From contig NZ_JQLY01000001.1 in NCBI RefSeq assembly GCF_000744455.1, positions 1,860,001 to 1,924,000 on the forward strand: a stretch of 64,000 nucleotides of DNA. The letters run 5' to 3'. Numbering within the stretch: position 1 is the first letter of the stretch; each line of letters begins with the position of its first letter. This document shows, piece after piece, positions 17,500 to 29,146 of the stretch. The position numbers and the translations under genes were made by a program. The DNA comes from Methanobacterium sp. SMA-27. GTDB lineage: Archaea; Methanobacteriota; Methanobacteria; Methanobacteriales; Methanobacteriaceae. The notes under the pieces are model-generated. The model was not told the DNA's origin, did not search any database, and was given only the letters and a program-made list of their open reading frames with translations.

Positions 17500-18609
17500 A
17501 TGGGAGAAACAATCACGAAACTGGGAAAAGTGGCAATGGTTGGAACACCATGCCATATGGTAGCAGCTACTAAACTAGGAAGATTCTCAGATATCCTTGG
17601 AGAAACACCCATCGACATTAAAATTGGACTCTTCTGCATGGAAAACTTTTCTTACAGTTACATGAAAAAACTACTTGAAGAAAATAATGTCGATATGAAT
17701 GATGTTAAAGAATGTAGAATAGAAAAAAATTTCCTATGGTTCTATTTGAAAGAAGATCAGTTATTTAAGATACCCATTGAAAAAGCTAGATCATGTATTC
17801 GTAAAAACTGCAACATATGTATGGATTTCACATCTGAACTTTCAGATGTCTCTGTTGGTTCTGTTGGTTCTGAAAAAGGATGGTCAACCATTATAATCAG
17901 AACAGATAAGGGTCTTGAACTTGTTAAAAATGCAGAGGACAATAATTACATAGAAACCAAACCCATTGAAGAATCAGGAATTAAAATAATTGAAAAACTT
18001 GCCAACAAAAAGAAAAAAGAAAATTTAGAAGAAATAATCAAAAGGGAAAGAGTTGGAAGGCCTGTTATCTACAGAAGGCAAATGCCTATTGATGAATTCA
18101 CTGAAGAAGTTTCAAAATGTCAGTTTCAAGATCTCAAAGGAGATGTGATTGACATTGGTGCATGTGTACTATGTGGTGCATGCAATTATGTGTGTCCAGA
18201 AGAAATAATTAAAATCGAAGATAGAAAACCCCAATTAAAGGGAAAATGCCCTGAGGGATGTAACCTTTGTTATGTTGCATGTCCAAGAACTTACATACCC
18301 GATGATATTCTAAGCAAAGAAGCTGATAAGAAACCTTTGGGAGATTATATCAAAATATTATCTGCAAAAGCACCAATGCTTAAGGGGCAAGATGGTGGTG
18401 TTGCAACAGCACTTTTAGATTATGCATTATCTAAAAAATTAGTCGATGACGTAATCGTTGTTGATAAAAGCGATTCAGAAGCTTGGAAACCTGAAGCAAA
18501 AATAACCAATAATGTTGCAGATGTGTTAAAAGCTGCCGGAACCAAATACGCAGCTTGTAGTGTTTTTACACCGCTTAAAGAATTAAATAAGGGAAATGGA
18601 GGAGTTTAA
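17500..18609 (+). CDS. Glutamate synthase-associated F420-binding (FrhB-like) iron-sulfur subunit, apparently circularly permuted
   Basis: Residues 5-190 match the C-terminal domain of the FrhB/FpoF/FdhB family (KVAMVGTPCH, GLFCMENFSY, the Cys99/104/107 region, SDVSVGSVGSEKGW). Residues 219-265 form a two-cluster ferredoxin (Cys222, 225, 228, 232 and Cys250, 254, 257, 261). Residues 290-362 match the N-terminal domain of FrhB (GQDGGVATALL, AWKPE, AAGTKY). In FrhB and FpoF as I know them, the N-terminal domain comes first, so the order here is swapped around the ferredoxin. The subunit likely takes electrons from F420H2 and passes them through Fe-S clusters to the synthase. ATG 17500 has GGAGG seven bases upstream; ATG 17494 overlaps the previous stop. 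The next gene starts directly after the stop. Confidence 0.85.
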   Translation: MGETITKLGKVAMVGTPCHMVAATKLGRFSDILGETPIDIKIGLFCMENFSYSYMKKLLEENNVDMNDVKECRIEKNFLWFYLKEDQLFKIPIEKARSCIRKNCNICMDFTSELSDVSVGSVGSEKGWSTIIIRTDKGLELVKNAEDNNYIETKPIEESGIKIIEKLANKKKKENLEEIIKRERVGRPVIYRRQMPIDEFTEEVSKCQFQDLKGDVIDIGACVLCGACNYVCPEEIIKIEDRKPQLKGKCPEGCNLCYVACPRTYIPDDILSKEADKKPLGDYIKILSAKAPMLKGQDGGVATALLDYALSKKLVDDVIVVDKSDSEAWKPEAKITNNVADVLKAAGTKYAACSVFTPLKELNKGNGGV

Positions 18610-20109
18610 TTGCCATTTAAAGTTGAAAGGAACCAGAGCCTCTGCAGAAGAAATTTTGACAGACCCGGGTGCTGCTGGTATATGTGCGATAACAGAGATG
18701 AAGAATTATGTAAAAACTGTTATTCTTGCGTTAACAACTGCCCCCACGATGTCTACGAAATTATTGACGATGAACCTTACCCACTTCATCATGAAAACTG
18801 TGTTGGATGTAGAATATGCGAAGAGATGTGTCCTAATAATGCAATTGAAGTGAATGCTGTCCCTGAAGATAGAAGGAATGTTTGGTCATTAGGAGACATT
18901 GTTGAGATAGGTAGAAAATCAACAGAAGGATCCTACAAAGTTAGGGGATGTGGAGCCACCAGAGTAATTCCAACATTTGACGACCTTGTTGTTATACCTG
19001 CACAGGTTTCAAGGCCACCAATAGATAAATACAGGGAGCCATGTAATACAAAAGTTACATTAGGTGCTAGATATGCTGAAAACCCACTGGTACTTGACAC
19101 ACCAATAATGATAGCTGCAATGTCCTTCGGAGCATTGAGTAAAGAAGCGAAGATAGCGCTTGCAATGGGTGCAACACTTGCTGGAACAGCAACAAATACT
19201 GGTGAAGGAGGAATGCTACCTGAAGAAAGGAGATATGCATCTAAACTCATAGCACAGTATGCATCTGGAAGATTTGGTGTGTCTGCCAAATATCTGAATA
19301 ACTCTGAGGCTGTTGAAATTAAAATAGGTCAAGGTGCCAAGTCAGGAATGGGAGGACATTTGCTAGGAGAGAAAGTAACAGCAGATGTTTCCCGTATCAG
19401 AATGATACCCGAGGGGACAGATGCCCTAAGTCCTGCACGTCATATGGATATTGTTGGTCCAGAGGATCTCTCTATGAAAATATCTCAACTACGTGAAATA
19501 ACCGATTGGAAAATTCCTATCATTGTTAAATTCACATCTGGACGTGTAAGTGATGATGTAAAGATCGCAGCAAAGGCAGGTGCAGATATAATAGTTGTAG
19601 ATGGTATGCAAGGAGGAACAGGAGCAGGTCCTGATATTGTTACCGAACATTCGGGTGTCCCTACTATTGCAGCAATTGTTGAAGCAGATGAAGCTTTAAA
19701 ACAGATCAATCTAAGGGAAAAAGTGAATCTTGTTGCTGGAGGAGGTATAAGAAATGGTGCTGATGTTGCAAAGGCTATAGCATTGGGGGCTGATGCAGTT
19801 TATATAGCTACAGCTGCCCTTGTATCTATAGGTTGTAGAGTCTGCCAGATGTGCTATGCAGGAACATGCAGAAAGGGTATAGCAACACAAAATCCCCAGC
19901 TTAGAAGGCGTTTAGATTATGTTGAAGCAGGCAAACGAGTTGCCCGTTATATAGATGCCATGACTGAAGAAGCTGTAATGCTCACACAACAAGCAGGAAA
20001 CACAGATATACTAAAACTTGAAAAAGACGACTTAAGGGCACTAACTGTTGAGTCATCTGTGCTTACAGGTGTTAAAATGGCAGGTTTAGAAGCGCCAATT
20101 AAATATTAA
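18610..20109 (+). CDS. gltB: Archaeal glutamate synthase, FMN-binding catalytic subunit with ferredoxin domain
   Basis: This 499-residue subunit reductively aminates 2-oxoglutarate with ammonia from the amidotransferase subunit. The N-terminus has extra cysteines (12, 21, 22, 26) followed by two [4Fe-4S] motifs, CKNCYSCVNNCP (34-45) and CVGCRICEEMCP (64-75). The FMN-binding barrel follows, with MSFGALSKEAK, TGEGGMLPEE, the GQGAKSGMGGHL lid, VVDGMQGGTGAGP and GGGIRNGADV. A cysteine cluster for the [3Fe-4S] centre is at 409-420 (CRVCQMCYAGTC). The TTG start at 18610 has GGAGG seven bases upstream and adjoins the previous stop. A hairpin terminator follows. Confidence 0.95.
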   Translation: MPFKVERNQSLCRRNFDRPGCCWYMCDNRDEELCKNCYSCVNNCPHDVYEIIDDEPYPLHHENCVGCRICEEMCPNNAIEVNAVPEDRRNVWSLGDIVEIGRKSTEGSYKVRGCGATRVIPTFDDLVVIPAQVSRPPIDKYREPCNTKVTLGARYAENPLVLDTPIMIAAMSFGALSKEAKIALAMGATLAGTATNTGEGGMLPEERRYASKLIAQYASGRFGVSAKYLNNSEAVEIKIGQGAKSGMGGHLLGEKVTADVSRIRMIPEGTDALSPARHMDIVGPEDLSMKISQLREITDWKIPIIVKFTSGRVSDDVKIAAKAGADIIVVDGMQGGTGAGPDIVTEHSGVPTIAAIVEADEALKQINLREKVNLVAGGGIRNGADVAKAIALGADAVYIATAALVSIGCRVCQMCYAGTCRKGIATQNPQLRRRLDYVEAGKRVARYIDAMTEEAVMLTQQAGNTDILKLEKDDLRALTVESSVLTGVKMAGLEAPIKY

Positions 20110-20110
20110 T

Positions 20111-20131
20111 GGAATCTTTGATTCCTTTTTT
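20111..20131 (+). terminator. Hairpin plus T-run ending the pdxT-glt operon
   Basis: GGAATC-TTT-GATTCC (20111-20125) forms a six-base-pair stem with a three-base loop, followed immediately by a run of T. It begins one base after the gltB stop codon. Confidence 0.75.
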
Positions 20132-20256
20132 ATTTATTTAATTTTTTGAGTTAAAATTTTGTTTTTTTTTTATTCTCTTTTTTAATTGAATAATGGTCTT
20201 AGTAATTATATCAGTTTACCAAAACGGTTATATAATAATACACAAAAAAATATATC

Positions 20257-20270
20257 GGAAGTAGGTTACC
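20257..20270. promoter_or_regulatory. Imperfect NrpR-type operator at the first amt promoter
   Basis: GGAAGTAGGTTACC fits GGAA-N6-TTCC with one mismatch. A TATA element (TTATATAATA, 20229-20238) lies about 25 bases upstream, so the site would sit on the transcription start. The spacing is the same as for the perfect site of the second amt gene. The resulting 5' leader would be about 175 bases; I see no other gene in 20132-20433. Confidence 0.55.
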
Positions 20271-20433
20271 ACTATCCTATTGGTGATCAACTCTTGGAAA
20301 CACTTTTCAGGGAATTAAAAATTTATTCCTAAAAAATCCAGTTTAAATATTTAAACTATAAATAAGGCTCAAAAATTCGAGCAAATTAATAAAAAACCTA
20401 AAAGAACCTAAACTTTTAATGGAGGAAACATAA

Positions 20434-21666
20434 ATGGATCCATTTCTTAACTCTGGCGATACTGCTTGGATGTTAATATCCACAGCATTAGTTATTCTGA
20501 TGACAATTCCAGGTGTAGCACTCTTTTATGGAGGGCTTATCAGAAGAGAAAATGTTTTAAATACTATATTTTTATCATTTATAAGTTTTGCAATTGTGAG
20601 TATAATTTGGTTTGTATATGGATACGATCTAGCATTTGGTGCTGATATTTGGGGATTCATAGGAACATTGGCTAACCCATTATTTGGAGGAGTGATTGAA
20701 TCAAATTCCCTTTCAACATATGCTCCAACAATCCCAACAGGATTATATGCAGTGTTCCAAATGACATTTGCTGCCATTACAGTAGCACTGATATCTGGTG
20801 CGGTTGTTGAAAGAATGAAATTTTCAGCATGGCTTGCTTTTATTCCTGTATGGATAACCCTGGTATACATACCAGTTTCCCACTGGATGTGGGGTGGGGG
20901 ATGGTTAGCACAAATGGGTGCTCTTGACTTTGCAGGAGGTACTGTTGTCCATGTAAATTGTGGTATGGCTGCATTAGCATTAGTTCTACTTCTAGGTGCA
21001 AGAAAAAATTCACAGTTACTCCCTCATCATCTGGGATATTCTATAATAGGTACCGGACTTCTATGGTTTGGATGGTTTGGATTTAACGCAGGATCTGCAT
21101 TGGGTGCAACAAATTTAGCTGTTTCAGCAATGATAGTAACTAATATGTCAGCTGCTGTGGGTATGATTACATGGATACTTATGGATAAACTAGAAACTGG
21201 TAAACCAACACTTTTAGGAGCACTTTCAGGCGCAATTGCAGGATTGGCAGCAATCACACCTGCAGCAGGTTATGTAAATATCACTGCAGCAATAATAATT
21301 GGATTCATAGCATCTATATGTGCATACTATGCAGTATCACACCTGAAACCACGGCTTGGATATGATGATTCTCTAGATGTGTTTGGGATACACGGAGTTT
21401 GTGGAATTGTTGGAACATTAGCTGTTGGAATCTTTGCTACCCCTCTAATAAATAGTGCAATAAAAGGAGGATTAATAGCAGGCAACCCTGGACAGATTGG
21501 TATCCAGCTTCTTGCTGTTTTGGTGATCGGAGTATATGCATTCGTAATGACTTTGATAATTGGTAAAATAATAGACATGACCATAGGATTAAGGGTCGAA
21601 ACTAAAGATGAAGTTCAGGGTCTCGATATTAATCTACACGAGGAATCCGGTTACAGACTGTCATGA
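20434..21666 (+). CDS. amt: Ammonium transporter (Amt), first copy
   Basis: This 410-residue polytopic membrane protein conducts ammonium through a hydrophobic pore. It has the Amt signatures: the aromatic and acidic vestibule segments, the first pore histidine in [14 protein letters not shown], and the second in [15 protein letters not shown], with about eleven predicted helices and no signal peptide. The C-terminal tail ([15 protein letters not shown]) is the part that contacts GlnK. GGAGG precedes the ATG. Its glnK partner follows 61 bases later. An imperfect NrpR-type site at the promoter suggests repression in nitrogen excess. A near-identical layout is repeated directly downstream. Confidence 0.96.
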   Translation: MDPFLNSGDTAWMLISTALVILMTIPGVALFYGGLIRRENVLNTIFLSFISFAIVSIIWFVYGYDLAFGADIWGFIGTLANPLFGGVIESNSLSTYAPTIPTGLYAVFQMTFAAITVALISGAVVERMKFSAWLAFIPVWITLVYIPVSHWMWGGGWLAQMGALDFAGGTVVHVNCGMAALALVLLLGARKNSQLLPHHLGYSIIGTGLLWFGWFGFNAGSALGATNLAVSAMIVTNMSAAVGMITWILMDKLETGKPTLLGALSGAIAGLAAITPAAGYVNITAAIIIGFIASICAYYAVSHLKPRLGYDDSLDVFGIHGVCGIVGTLAVGIFATPLINSAIKGGLIAGNPGQIGIQLLAVLVIGVYAFVMTLIIGKIIDMTIGLRVETKDEVQGLDINLHEESGYRLS

Positions 21667-21718
21667 ATAGGTATAAATGAGTATACCGGAATAATAGAAT
21701 CATAATAAGGATTACTGA

Positions 21719-22066
<348 letters not shown>

Positions 22067-22072
22067 TCCTCC

Positions 22073-22098
22073 TTTTTTTTTATTTTTATTTTTTTTAA
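22073..22098 (+). terminator. T-tract terminator after the first amt-glnK unit
   Basis: Three runs of T, interrupted by single A bases, begin seven bases after the glnK stop codon. No strong hairpin is visible, consistent with a T-tract archaeal terminator. Confidence 0.5.
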
Positions 22099-22281
22099 TC
22101 TACAAATGATTTACATTGTGTAATTGGTATTGTCTATTATCCTCAATAGAAATTATTATTTTTTGAAAAATATTTATTCTAATTCAATTAATCTAAACGA
22201 AGCCCGTTTAAGTAAGGAACAATACTGAATTTGGATTGAATCAAAACCTTTATATATTAAAAAATTCAACAACAATATGTC

Positions 22282-22295
22282 GGAAGTATGTTTCC
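22282..22295. promoter_or_regulatory. NrpR-type operator at the second amt promoter
   Basis: GGAAGTATGTTTCC is a perfect GGAA-N6-TTCC. A TATA element (TTATATAT, 22250-22257) lies about 28 bases upstream of its first base, placing the operator over the transcription start. The 5' leader to the ATG at 22482 would be close to 200 bases and contains two further palindromes, AACATTGAAATGTT (22347-22360) and TTCCATGGAA (22368-22377). No gene is seen in 22099-22481. Confidence 0.7.
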
Positions 22296-22481
22296 TACAT
22301 CCGATGAGTTTAGGTCAATAGTATGAAATTTAATTGAGGGGTGGAGAACATTGAAATGTTAATTTTATTCCATGGAAATTCACTTAAAAATCAAAATAAT
22401 TGAAGAATATTTAAATAATAATTAAATTCAAAAATTCAACAAAAAAATTAAATTCATAGAATTATAAAAAGGGGGAAAAAT

Positions 22482-24061
<1,580 letters not shown>

Positions 24062-24257
24062 TTCTAAAAATTTTTTTCCTTACTTTTTATTTGGTCGTTT
24101 GGAGGCGTCGATTTTAATAAATTAAGGATTAAATTATAGAAATTAAATTTTGTTTTCAACCCATAAACTGTTTAATATTTTTTTTATTTTTTTGAATCAT
24201 TTTTATAAATCTTTGATCTTAACAAAAAAATTAAAATTTAGATGTTTAATGATGTTT

Positions 24258-25139
24258 TTACCATCCTCTTTTTTGCAGAATCTCATTTTCAGGTATTTGA
24301 CTTATTTCAAGACCTGGCATTGCCTTTCCAAGTTCAGTTGAAACATCTGCTATTATTTCTGCATCTTGGTAGTGTGTTGTAGCTTCTACTATTGCCTTTG
24401 CAACTAATCGTGGGTTTTCTGATTTGAAAATTCCTGATCCAACAAAAACACCATCAGCTCCAAGCTGCATCATTAGTGCTGCGTCTGCTGGTGTTGCAAC
24501 ACCACCTGCTGCAAAATTCACAACTGGAAGCCTTCCTAGTTTAGCAGTTTCTTTAACAAGTTCTAAAGGGGCTTCTATTTCTCGAGCAACACTCCAGAGT
24601 TCTTCTTCTGTTTTGTCCCGAAGTTCTCGAATTCCACCCATAATCTTCCTCATGTGACGAACTGCTTCAACAACGTTTCCAGTCCCTGCTTCGCCTTTGG
24701 TACGAATCATTGCAGCTCCTTCATCAACTCTTCTTAAACCTTCTCCAAGATTACGTGCACCACAAACAAAAGGTATGGTGAATTTTTTCTTGTCAACATG
24801 GAATTGTTCATCTGCAGGTGTTAAAACCTCACTTTCATCTATCATATCAACCCCAAGATGTTCGAGTACCTGTGCTTCAACAAAATGACCAATTCTTACC
24901 TTGGCCATTACAGGAATACTCACAGCATCCATTATTTCCACAACCTTGGAAGGGTCAGCCATTCTTGCAACTCCCCCAGCTGCACGTATATCTGCCGGTA
25001 CTCTCTCAAGAGCCATGACAGAAACTGCACCTGATTCTTCTGCAATAACAGCTTGTTCAGCGTTAACAACATCCATGATAACTCCACCTTTGGTCATCTT
25101 CGCAAATCCTTTCTTCAAAACTTCTGTTCCATGCAACAT
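24258..25139 (-). CDS. pdxS: Pyridoxal 5'-phosphate synthase lyase subunit PdxS
   Basis: This 293-residue (beta/alpha)8 enzyme condenses ribose 5-phosphate, glyceraldehyde 3-phosphate and PdxT-derived ammonia into PLP. The N-terminal [13 protein letters not shown] with Asp23, the Schiff-base lysine Lys80 in [10 protein letters not shown], the [13 protein letters not shown] segment and [13 protein letters not shown] are all present. AGGAGGGATC precedes the ATG. It stands alone, convergent with the second glnK and divergent from the flippase gene. In many organisms pdxS and pdxT are adjacent, but here they are separated and only pdxT has the nitrogen operator. Confidence 0.97.
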   Translation of the reverse strand: MLHGTEVLKKGFAKMTKGGVIMDVVNAEQAVIAEESGAVSVMALERVPADIRAAGGVARMADPSKVVEIMDAVSIPVMAKVRIGHFVEAQVLEHLGVDMIDESEVLTPADEQFHVDKKKFTIPFVCGARNLGEGLRRVDEGAAMIRTKGEAGTGNVVEAVRHMRKIMGGIRELRDKTEEELWSVAREIEAPLELVKETAKLGRLPVVNFAAGGVATPADAALMMQLGADGVFVGSGIFKSENPRLVAKAIVEATTHYQDAEIIADVSTELGKAMPGLEISQIPENEILQKRGW

Positions 25140-25396
25140 AATGATCCCTCCTGATTAGGTTATTTAAATATATTAATTAAAATTATTTCAAAAACAATAA
25201 AAAGTCTGAAAAACCATTATACAAACTTTTTATAACTCACGAAACAATTATAAAATCTTTTTCTATCATATCTAATTCAGTTTTTGAATATATTAAAAAT
25301 TTTGTATTTTGAATAAATTCATATTATGATTAGAAAAAGAAATTTTCCATTTACAAATAGGCATATCAATAAATAGGTTTACAGATAACAAGGATT

Positions 25397-26944
25397 ATGC
25401 AAAAATTATTGAAGGGCAGTTTTATAATTTTAATAGGAACTATAATCTTCAGGATAGGAGGATATATTTTTGCAGTTTTAATGCTATCCTTGCTTGGAGT
25501 AGAGGGTTATGGTATTTTAAACCTTGTTATGTCTTTTCAATGGATTTTAATATTGATTGCAGTTGCAGGACTTCCCCCTGCAATTGCAAAGTATGTTTCT
25601 GAATACCTTGCCAAGGATGATAAATTCATGGTAAAACAGGTCATTGTAACTTCCTTGAAGATCATGCTCTTAATGAGTTTCATATTCACTGCAATATTCT
25701 TCTTTATGGCCAAACCACTAGCAGATTTCTTTAATGGCGGGCCAGAAGTTGTTATCTTGTTCCAAGTGGTAAGTTTTATTGCTCCTTTCAGTGTTATTTT
25801 AGGGTTATTCCGGGGTGTTTTTCAAGGATATCAACGAATGACGGATATTCTTATAACCCGAGCAGTTGAGCAGATATTCATGATAAGCCTGGCAGTTTCA
25901 TTCATTCTTATTGGATTTTACGTCTTAGGAGCAGTAATAGGGGCAGTAGTTGGATTCGGAATTGCTGCAGTTTCTGCAGTTCTCATATTTAGAAAATATC
26001 TGTGGGACGATATAAAAAATGTAAAAAAACCTGAAAATTCTGTGAATGAATATAAACTTGCTAAAAAACTATTGATATTTAGTTCGCCAATAATTATAAC
26101 AGGTCTGGCTGAACTAACTTTATTTCAAACTGGAAACTTTATTATCCCATTATTTTTGAATTTTTCGTATCTGGGTTACTACAATATAGCAAGCCCCATT
26201 GCAAGACTTCCTCTTGTAATATCATCTTCGGTTGCTGTAGCACTTCTACCCGCAGCTTCAGAAGCATTAGCTCTTAATGGTAAAGATCTAGTGAAAAGGT
26301 ATGTTGTACACTCTTACAGATACTTGTTCATTGTTCTTCTCCCATTATGTGCATTTGTTATAATATTTGGACAACCCATAATGGCTCTGTTATTTCCAAG
26401 GGCACCATTAGCCTACAGTTTTGCTGGAACTGCGTTGAGCATCCTTGTAATTGGTATGGCATTTTTTTCTGTCTATGGAATCTCTGCTAGTGTACTTCAG
26501 GGTGCAGGTAAACCCTATCCTGCAATGTTCTTTCTGGTGATTGGAACCGTTACCAATCTTATATTAACTATAATCCTTGTACCAATATTGGGATTGAATG
26601 GAGCAGCAATTGCAACAATGTCAGCTTCATTTATTATAATGGTCCTTACTACCTTAAAAAGTCTTCAAGTTACTGAAACAAAGCTGCCTTATGCCAATTT
26701 AATTAAAATCACAATAGCATCGATTTTATTGGGATTTTGCCTTTTATTAATGCCAAAAACAATCACAGGAATGTTAATATCCATTTTATTAATACCTGTT
26801 GTTTACATTCTGATTTTGGCATTTACCCAAGCGCTAGAAATGAGAGATTTGATACTCATAAACAAAGCGGGAAATCGCATAGGTCCACTTTCAAAACACA
26901 TAACAAGATTTACCAAATTTTTGAAAAGATTTGTAACAGAATGA
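25397..26944 (+). CDS. Polysaccharide/lipid-linked oligosaccharide flippase (MATE/MOP superfamily)
   Basis: The 515-residue protein has about 14 hydrophobic helices and the MOP-superfamily pattern. It starts with a membrane-entering LLKGSFIILIGTIIFRIGGY, and a second half begins after a charged loop near residue 215 (KNVKKPENSVNEYKLAKK). Family members flip lipid-linked sugars across the membrane (Wzx, SpoVB/MurJ-like). Here it could serve N-glycan or pseudomurein precursors, and AglB is also in the window, but substrate assignment is inference. The ATG follows AAGGAT. It is divergent from pdxS and convergent with acs. Confidence 0.85.
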   Translation: MQKLLKGSFIILIGTIIFRIGGYIFAVLMLSLLGVEGYGILNLVMSFQWILILIAVAGLPPAIAKYVSEYLAKDDKFMVKQVIVTSLKIMLLMSFIFTAIFFFMAKPLADFFNGGPEVVILFQVVSFIAPFSVILGLFRGVFQGYQRMTDILITRAVEQIFMISLAVSFILIGFYVLGAVIGAVVGFGIAAVSAVLIFRKYLWDDIKNVKKPENSVNEYKLAKKLLIFSSPIIITGLAELTLFQTGNFIIPLFLNFSYLGYYNIASPIARLPLVISSSVAVALLPAASEALALNGKDLVKRYVVHSYRYLFIVLLPLCAFVIIFGQPIMALLFPRAPLAYSFAGTALSILVIGMAFFSVYGISASVLQGAGKPYPAMFFLVIGTVTNLILTIILVPILGLNGAAIATMSASFIIMVLTTLKSLQVTETKLPYANLIKITIASILLGFCLLLMPKTITGMLISILLIPVVYILILAFTQALEMRDLILINKAGNRIGPLSKHITRFTKFLKRFVTE

Positions 26945-26990
26945 TTCCACAAAAAAGTTTACATCCCCTTTTTAGTTTGGAGAATCATAT

Positions 26991-28946
26991 TCAATCTATT
27001 ACCTTATCAATCTCATCAACAACTTCAGGATTTGCGAGTGTGCTGATATCCCCAACTGGATATCCCTTAACCTTAGCCTTAATAACTCTACGCATGATCT
27101 TACCAGAACGTGTCTTTGGAAGATCTGATACCCAATTTACACATGCAGGAGTTGCAATTGGACCTATCTCCATTCTAACATGATTTATAAGTGCCTCTTT
27201 AAGGTTTTCTTCTGATTTGTAATTTTCTTTCAGTACAATAAATGCACAAATTTCTTCACCCTTTATTTCATCTGGTTTTCCCACTACAGCGGCCTCAGCA
27301 ACACCAGGGTGACTTACAAGAGCAGATTCAACTTCTGCAGTGCTTATTCTGTGCCCTGCAACATTTAACACATCATCTTCTCTTCCTTGTATCCAAAAAT
27401 AACCATCTTCATCCTTTCTTGCAACGTCACCACTTAGGTAGATATTCTTAAAAGTGCTCCAGTAAGCCTCAACATATCTATCAGGATCTTTGTAAAGGGT
27501 TCTAAACATTGACGGCCATGTTGATTTTATAACTAAATGTCCCCCACCACCAACAACAGATTTACCATCATCATCCACTACATCAGCTATTACAGTTGGG
27601 AATGGTTTAACAGCAGATCCGGGTTTTAGTTTTGAAATTGGTAAAGGAGTTATAAGATGCATTCCTGTTTCAGTCTGCCACCACGTGTCCATAATAGGAC
27701 ATTTTCCTTTCCCAATAATATTATAATACCATATCCATGCTTCAGGATTAATAGGTTCTCCCACACTTCCTAAAAGACGTAACGAACTCAGATCATATTT
27801 TTCAGGCCATTTTTCTCCAAATTTCATAAACATTCTAACAGTTGTAGGTGCTGTATAAAACACTGAAACGCCATACTTTTCAACCATGCCCCATATCCTT
27901 CCAGGATCCGGGAAATCAGGTGTTCCCTCATATATCAAAGATGTTGCCCCAATTAGAAGTGGTGCGTAAACGATATAACTATGTCCTGTAATCCAACCAA
28001 TATCGGCAGCACACCACCATACATCCTCCTCCTGAATATCAAAGACAAATTTCATTGTTGTGTAAACCCCTACAGCATAACCTGCATGGACATGTACAAC
28101 ACCCTTGGGTTTACCTGTTGTACCCGAGGTGTATAGTATGAATAAAGGATCTTCAGAATCCATTTCTTCAGTTTTACATTCGGTATCACTGTTTTCCATA
28201 ATCTCGTGCCACCAGACATCAGTTGGACTATGCATTTCAACTGGGAGGTCAGCATGATTAATAACTATCAATTTTTCAATGGATGGTATCTTATCCATTA
28301 TTTTATCTACATTTTCCTTGAGATTTATGATCTTACCCCTTCTAGTAAAACCATCTGCAGTTATAGCAATTTTAGAACCTGAATCATTTATTCGGTCCTG
28401 GAAAGCTTTAGCCCAAAACCCTGAAAAAACAACAGAATGAATTGCACCAATTTTTGCACATGCAAGCATTGCAATAGGAAGTTCAAGTATCATCGGAAGA
28501 TATATACTCACAGTATCTCCTTTTTCCACTCCAAAACCTCTAAGTACATTTGCAAATTTGTTTACTTCTTTGTAAAGTTCAATATAGGTCAAACTACGGA
28601 CTTCTCCAGATTCTCCTTCCCATAAATAGGCTATTTTTTCTCTATTCGGCCCTTTAATATGCCTATCAAGCGCATTATGAATTATATTGAACTTACCTTC
28701 TAAAAACCATTTTGCATGGGGAGGATTCCATTCAAAAGTTTTTCTGTATGGTTTAAACCATTCAAGTTCCCTTGCAAGATCATTCCAGAACCATTCTGGA
28801 TTTTCACTTGCTCTTTCAAGTAGTTCATCATAATCATGAACATCTTGTGTTTCCATCCACTTTTTTATGTTAGTTTCATCTGTCAGTATTTTTGAAGGTT
28901 TAAAAATCCTTTTTTCTTTTAGTAAAGTATCTAAATCTCTGGGCAT
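26991..28946 (-). CDS. acs: Acetyl-CoA synthetase (AMP-forming)
   Basis: This enzyme activates acetate to acetyl-CoA through acetyl-AMP, feeding biosynthesis in hydrogenotrophic methanogens. The 651-residue length is normal. The N-terminal extension has [20 protein letters not shown]. The AMP-binding P-loop is [11 protein letters not shown], the acetate-pocket tryptophans are in DTWWQTETG, the hinge is [11 protein letters not shown], and the C-terminal regulatory/catalytic lysine is in [12 protein letters not shown]. The acyl pocket fits acetate rather than longer acids. GAGAGGAT precedes the ATG. It is divergent from the TPP enzyme gene across about 200 bases. Confidence 0.95.
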   Translation of the reverse strand: MPRDLDTLLKEKRIFKPSKILTDETNIKKWMETQDVHDYDELLERASENPEWFWNDLARELEWFKPYRKTFEWNPPHAKWFLEGKFNIIHNALDRHIKGPNREKIAYLWEGESGEVRSLTYIELYKEVNKFANVLRGFGVEKGDTVSIYLPMILELPIAMLACAKIGAIHSVVFSGFWAKAFQDRINDSGSKIAITADGFTRRGKIINLKENVDKIMDKIPSIEKLIVINHADLPVEMHSPTDVWWHEIMENSDTECKTEEMDSEDPLFILYTSGTTGKPKGVVHVHAGYAVGVYTTMKFVFDIQEEDVWWCAADIGWITGHSYIVYAPLLIGATSLIYEGTPDFPDPGRIWGMVEKYGVSVFYTAPTTVRMFMKFGEKWPEKYDLSSLRLLGSVGEPINPEAWIWYYNIIGKGKCPIMDTWWQTETGMHLITPLPISKLKPGSAVKPFPTVIADVVDDDGKSVVGGGGHLVIKSTWPSMFRTLYKDPDRYVEAYWSTFKNIYLSGDVARKDEDGYFWIQGREDDVLNVAGHRISTAEVESALVSHPGVAEAAVVGKPDEIKGEEICAFIVLKENYKSEENLKEALINHVRMEIGPIATPACVNWVSDLPKTRSGKIMRRVIKAKVKGYPVGDISTLANPEVVDEIDKVID

Positions 28947-29113
28947 TATATATCCTCTCTTAAATCTTTTAATACTTCGTTCTGCAACTTAAAAGTTATT
29001 TAATGATATATCTGGGATTTAAAAAATATGTTCCATAATGAGTTTAAATGGATTTTCAAGTATTATTATCTAATTTGAGACATTAATAAGTTATGAATTT
29101 TACAGCCCTAATA

Positions 29114-29124
29114 TTTATAAAAAG
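29114..29124 (+). promoter_or_regulatory. TATA box for a nearly leaderless transcript
   Basis: TTTATAAAAAG is centred about 29 bases before the ATG at 29147. No ribosome binding site lies between them. This supports 29147 as the start of the TPP enzyme over the in-frame ATG at 29093. Confidence 0.5.
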
Positions 29125-29146
29125 TAAAAACAATATAGAAAAAGTA

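Noticed and set aside
20111..20125. GGAATCTTTGATTCC as a further NrpR operator
   Set aside because: The half sites are seven, not six, bases apart, and the element sits at the end of gltB followed by a T-run, so a terminator hairpin fits better.
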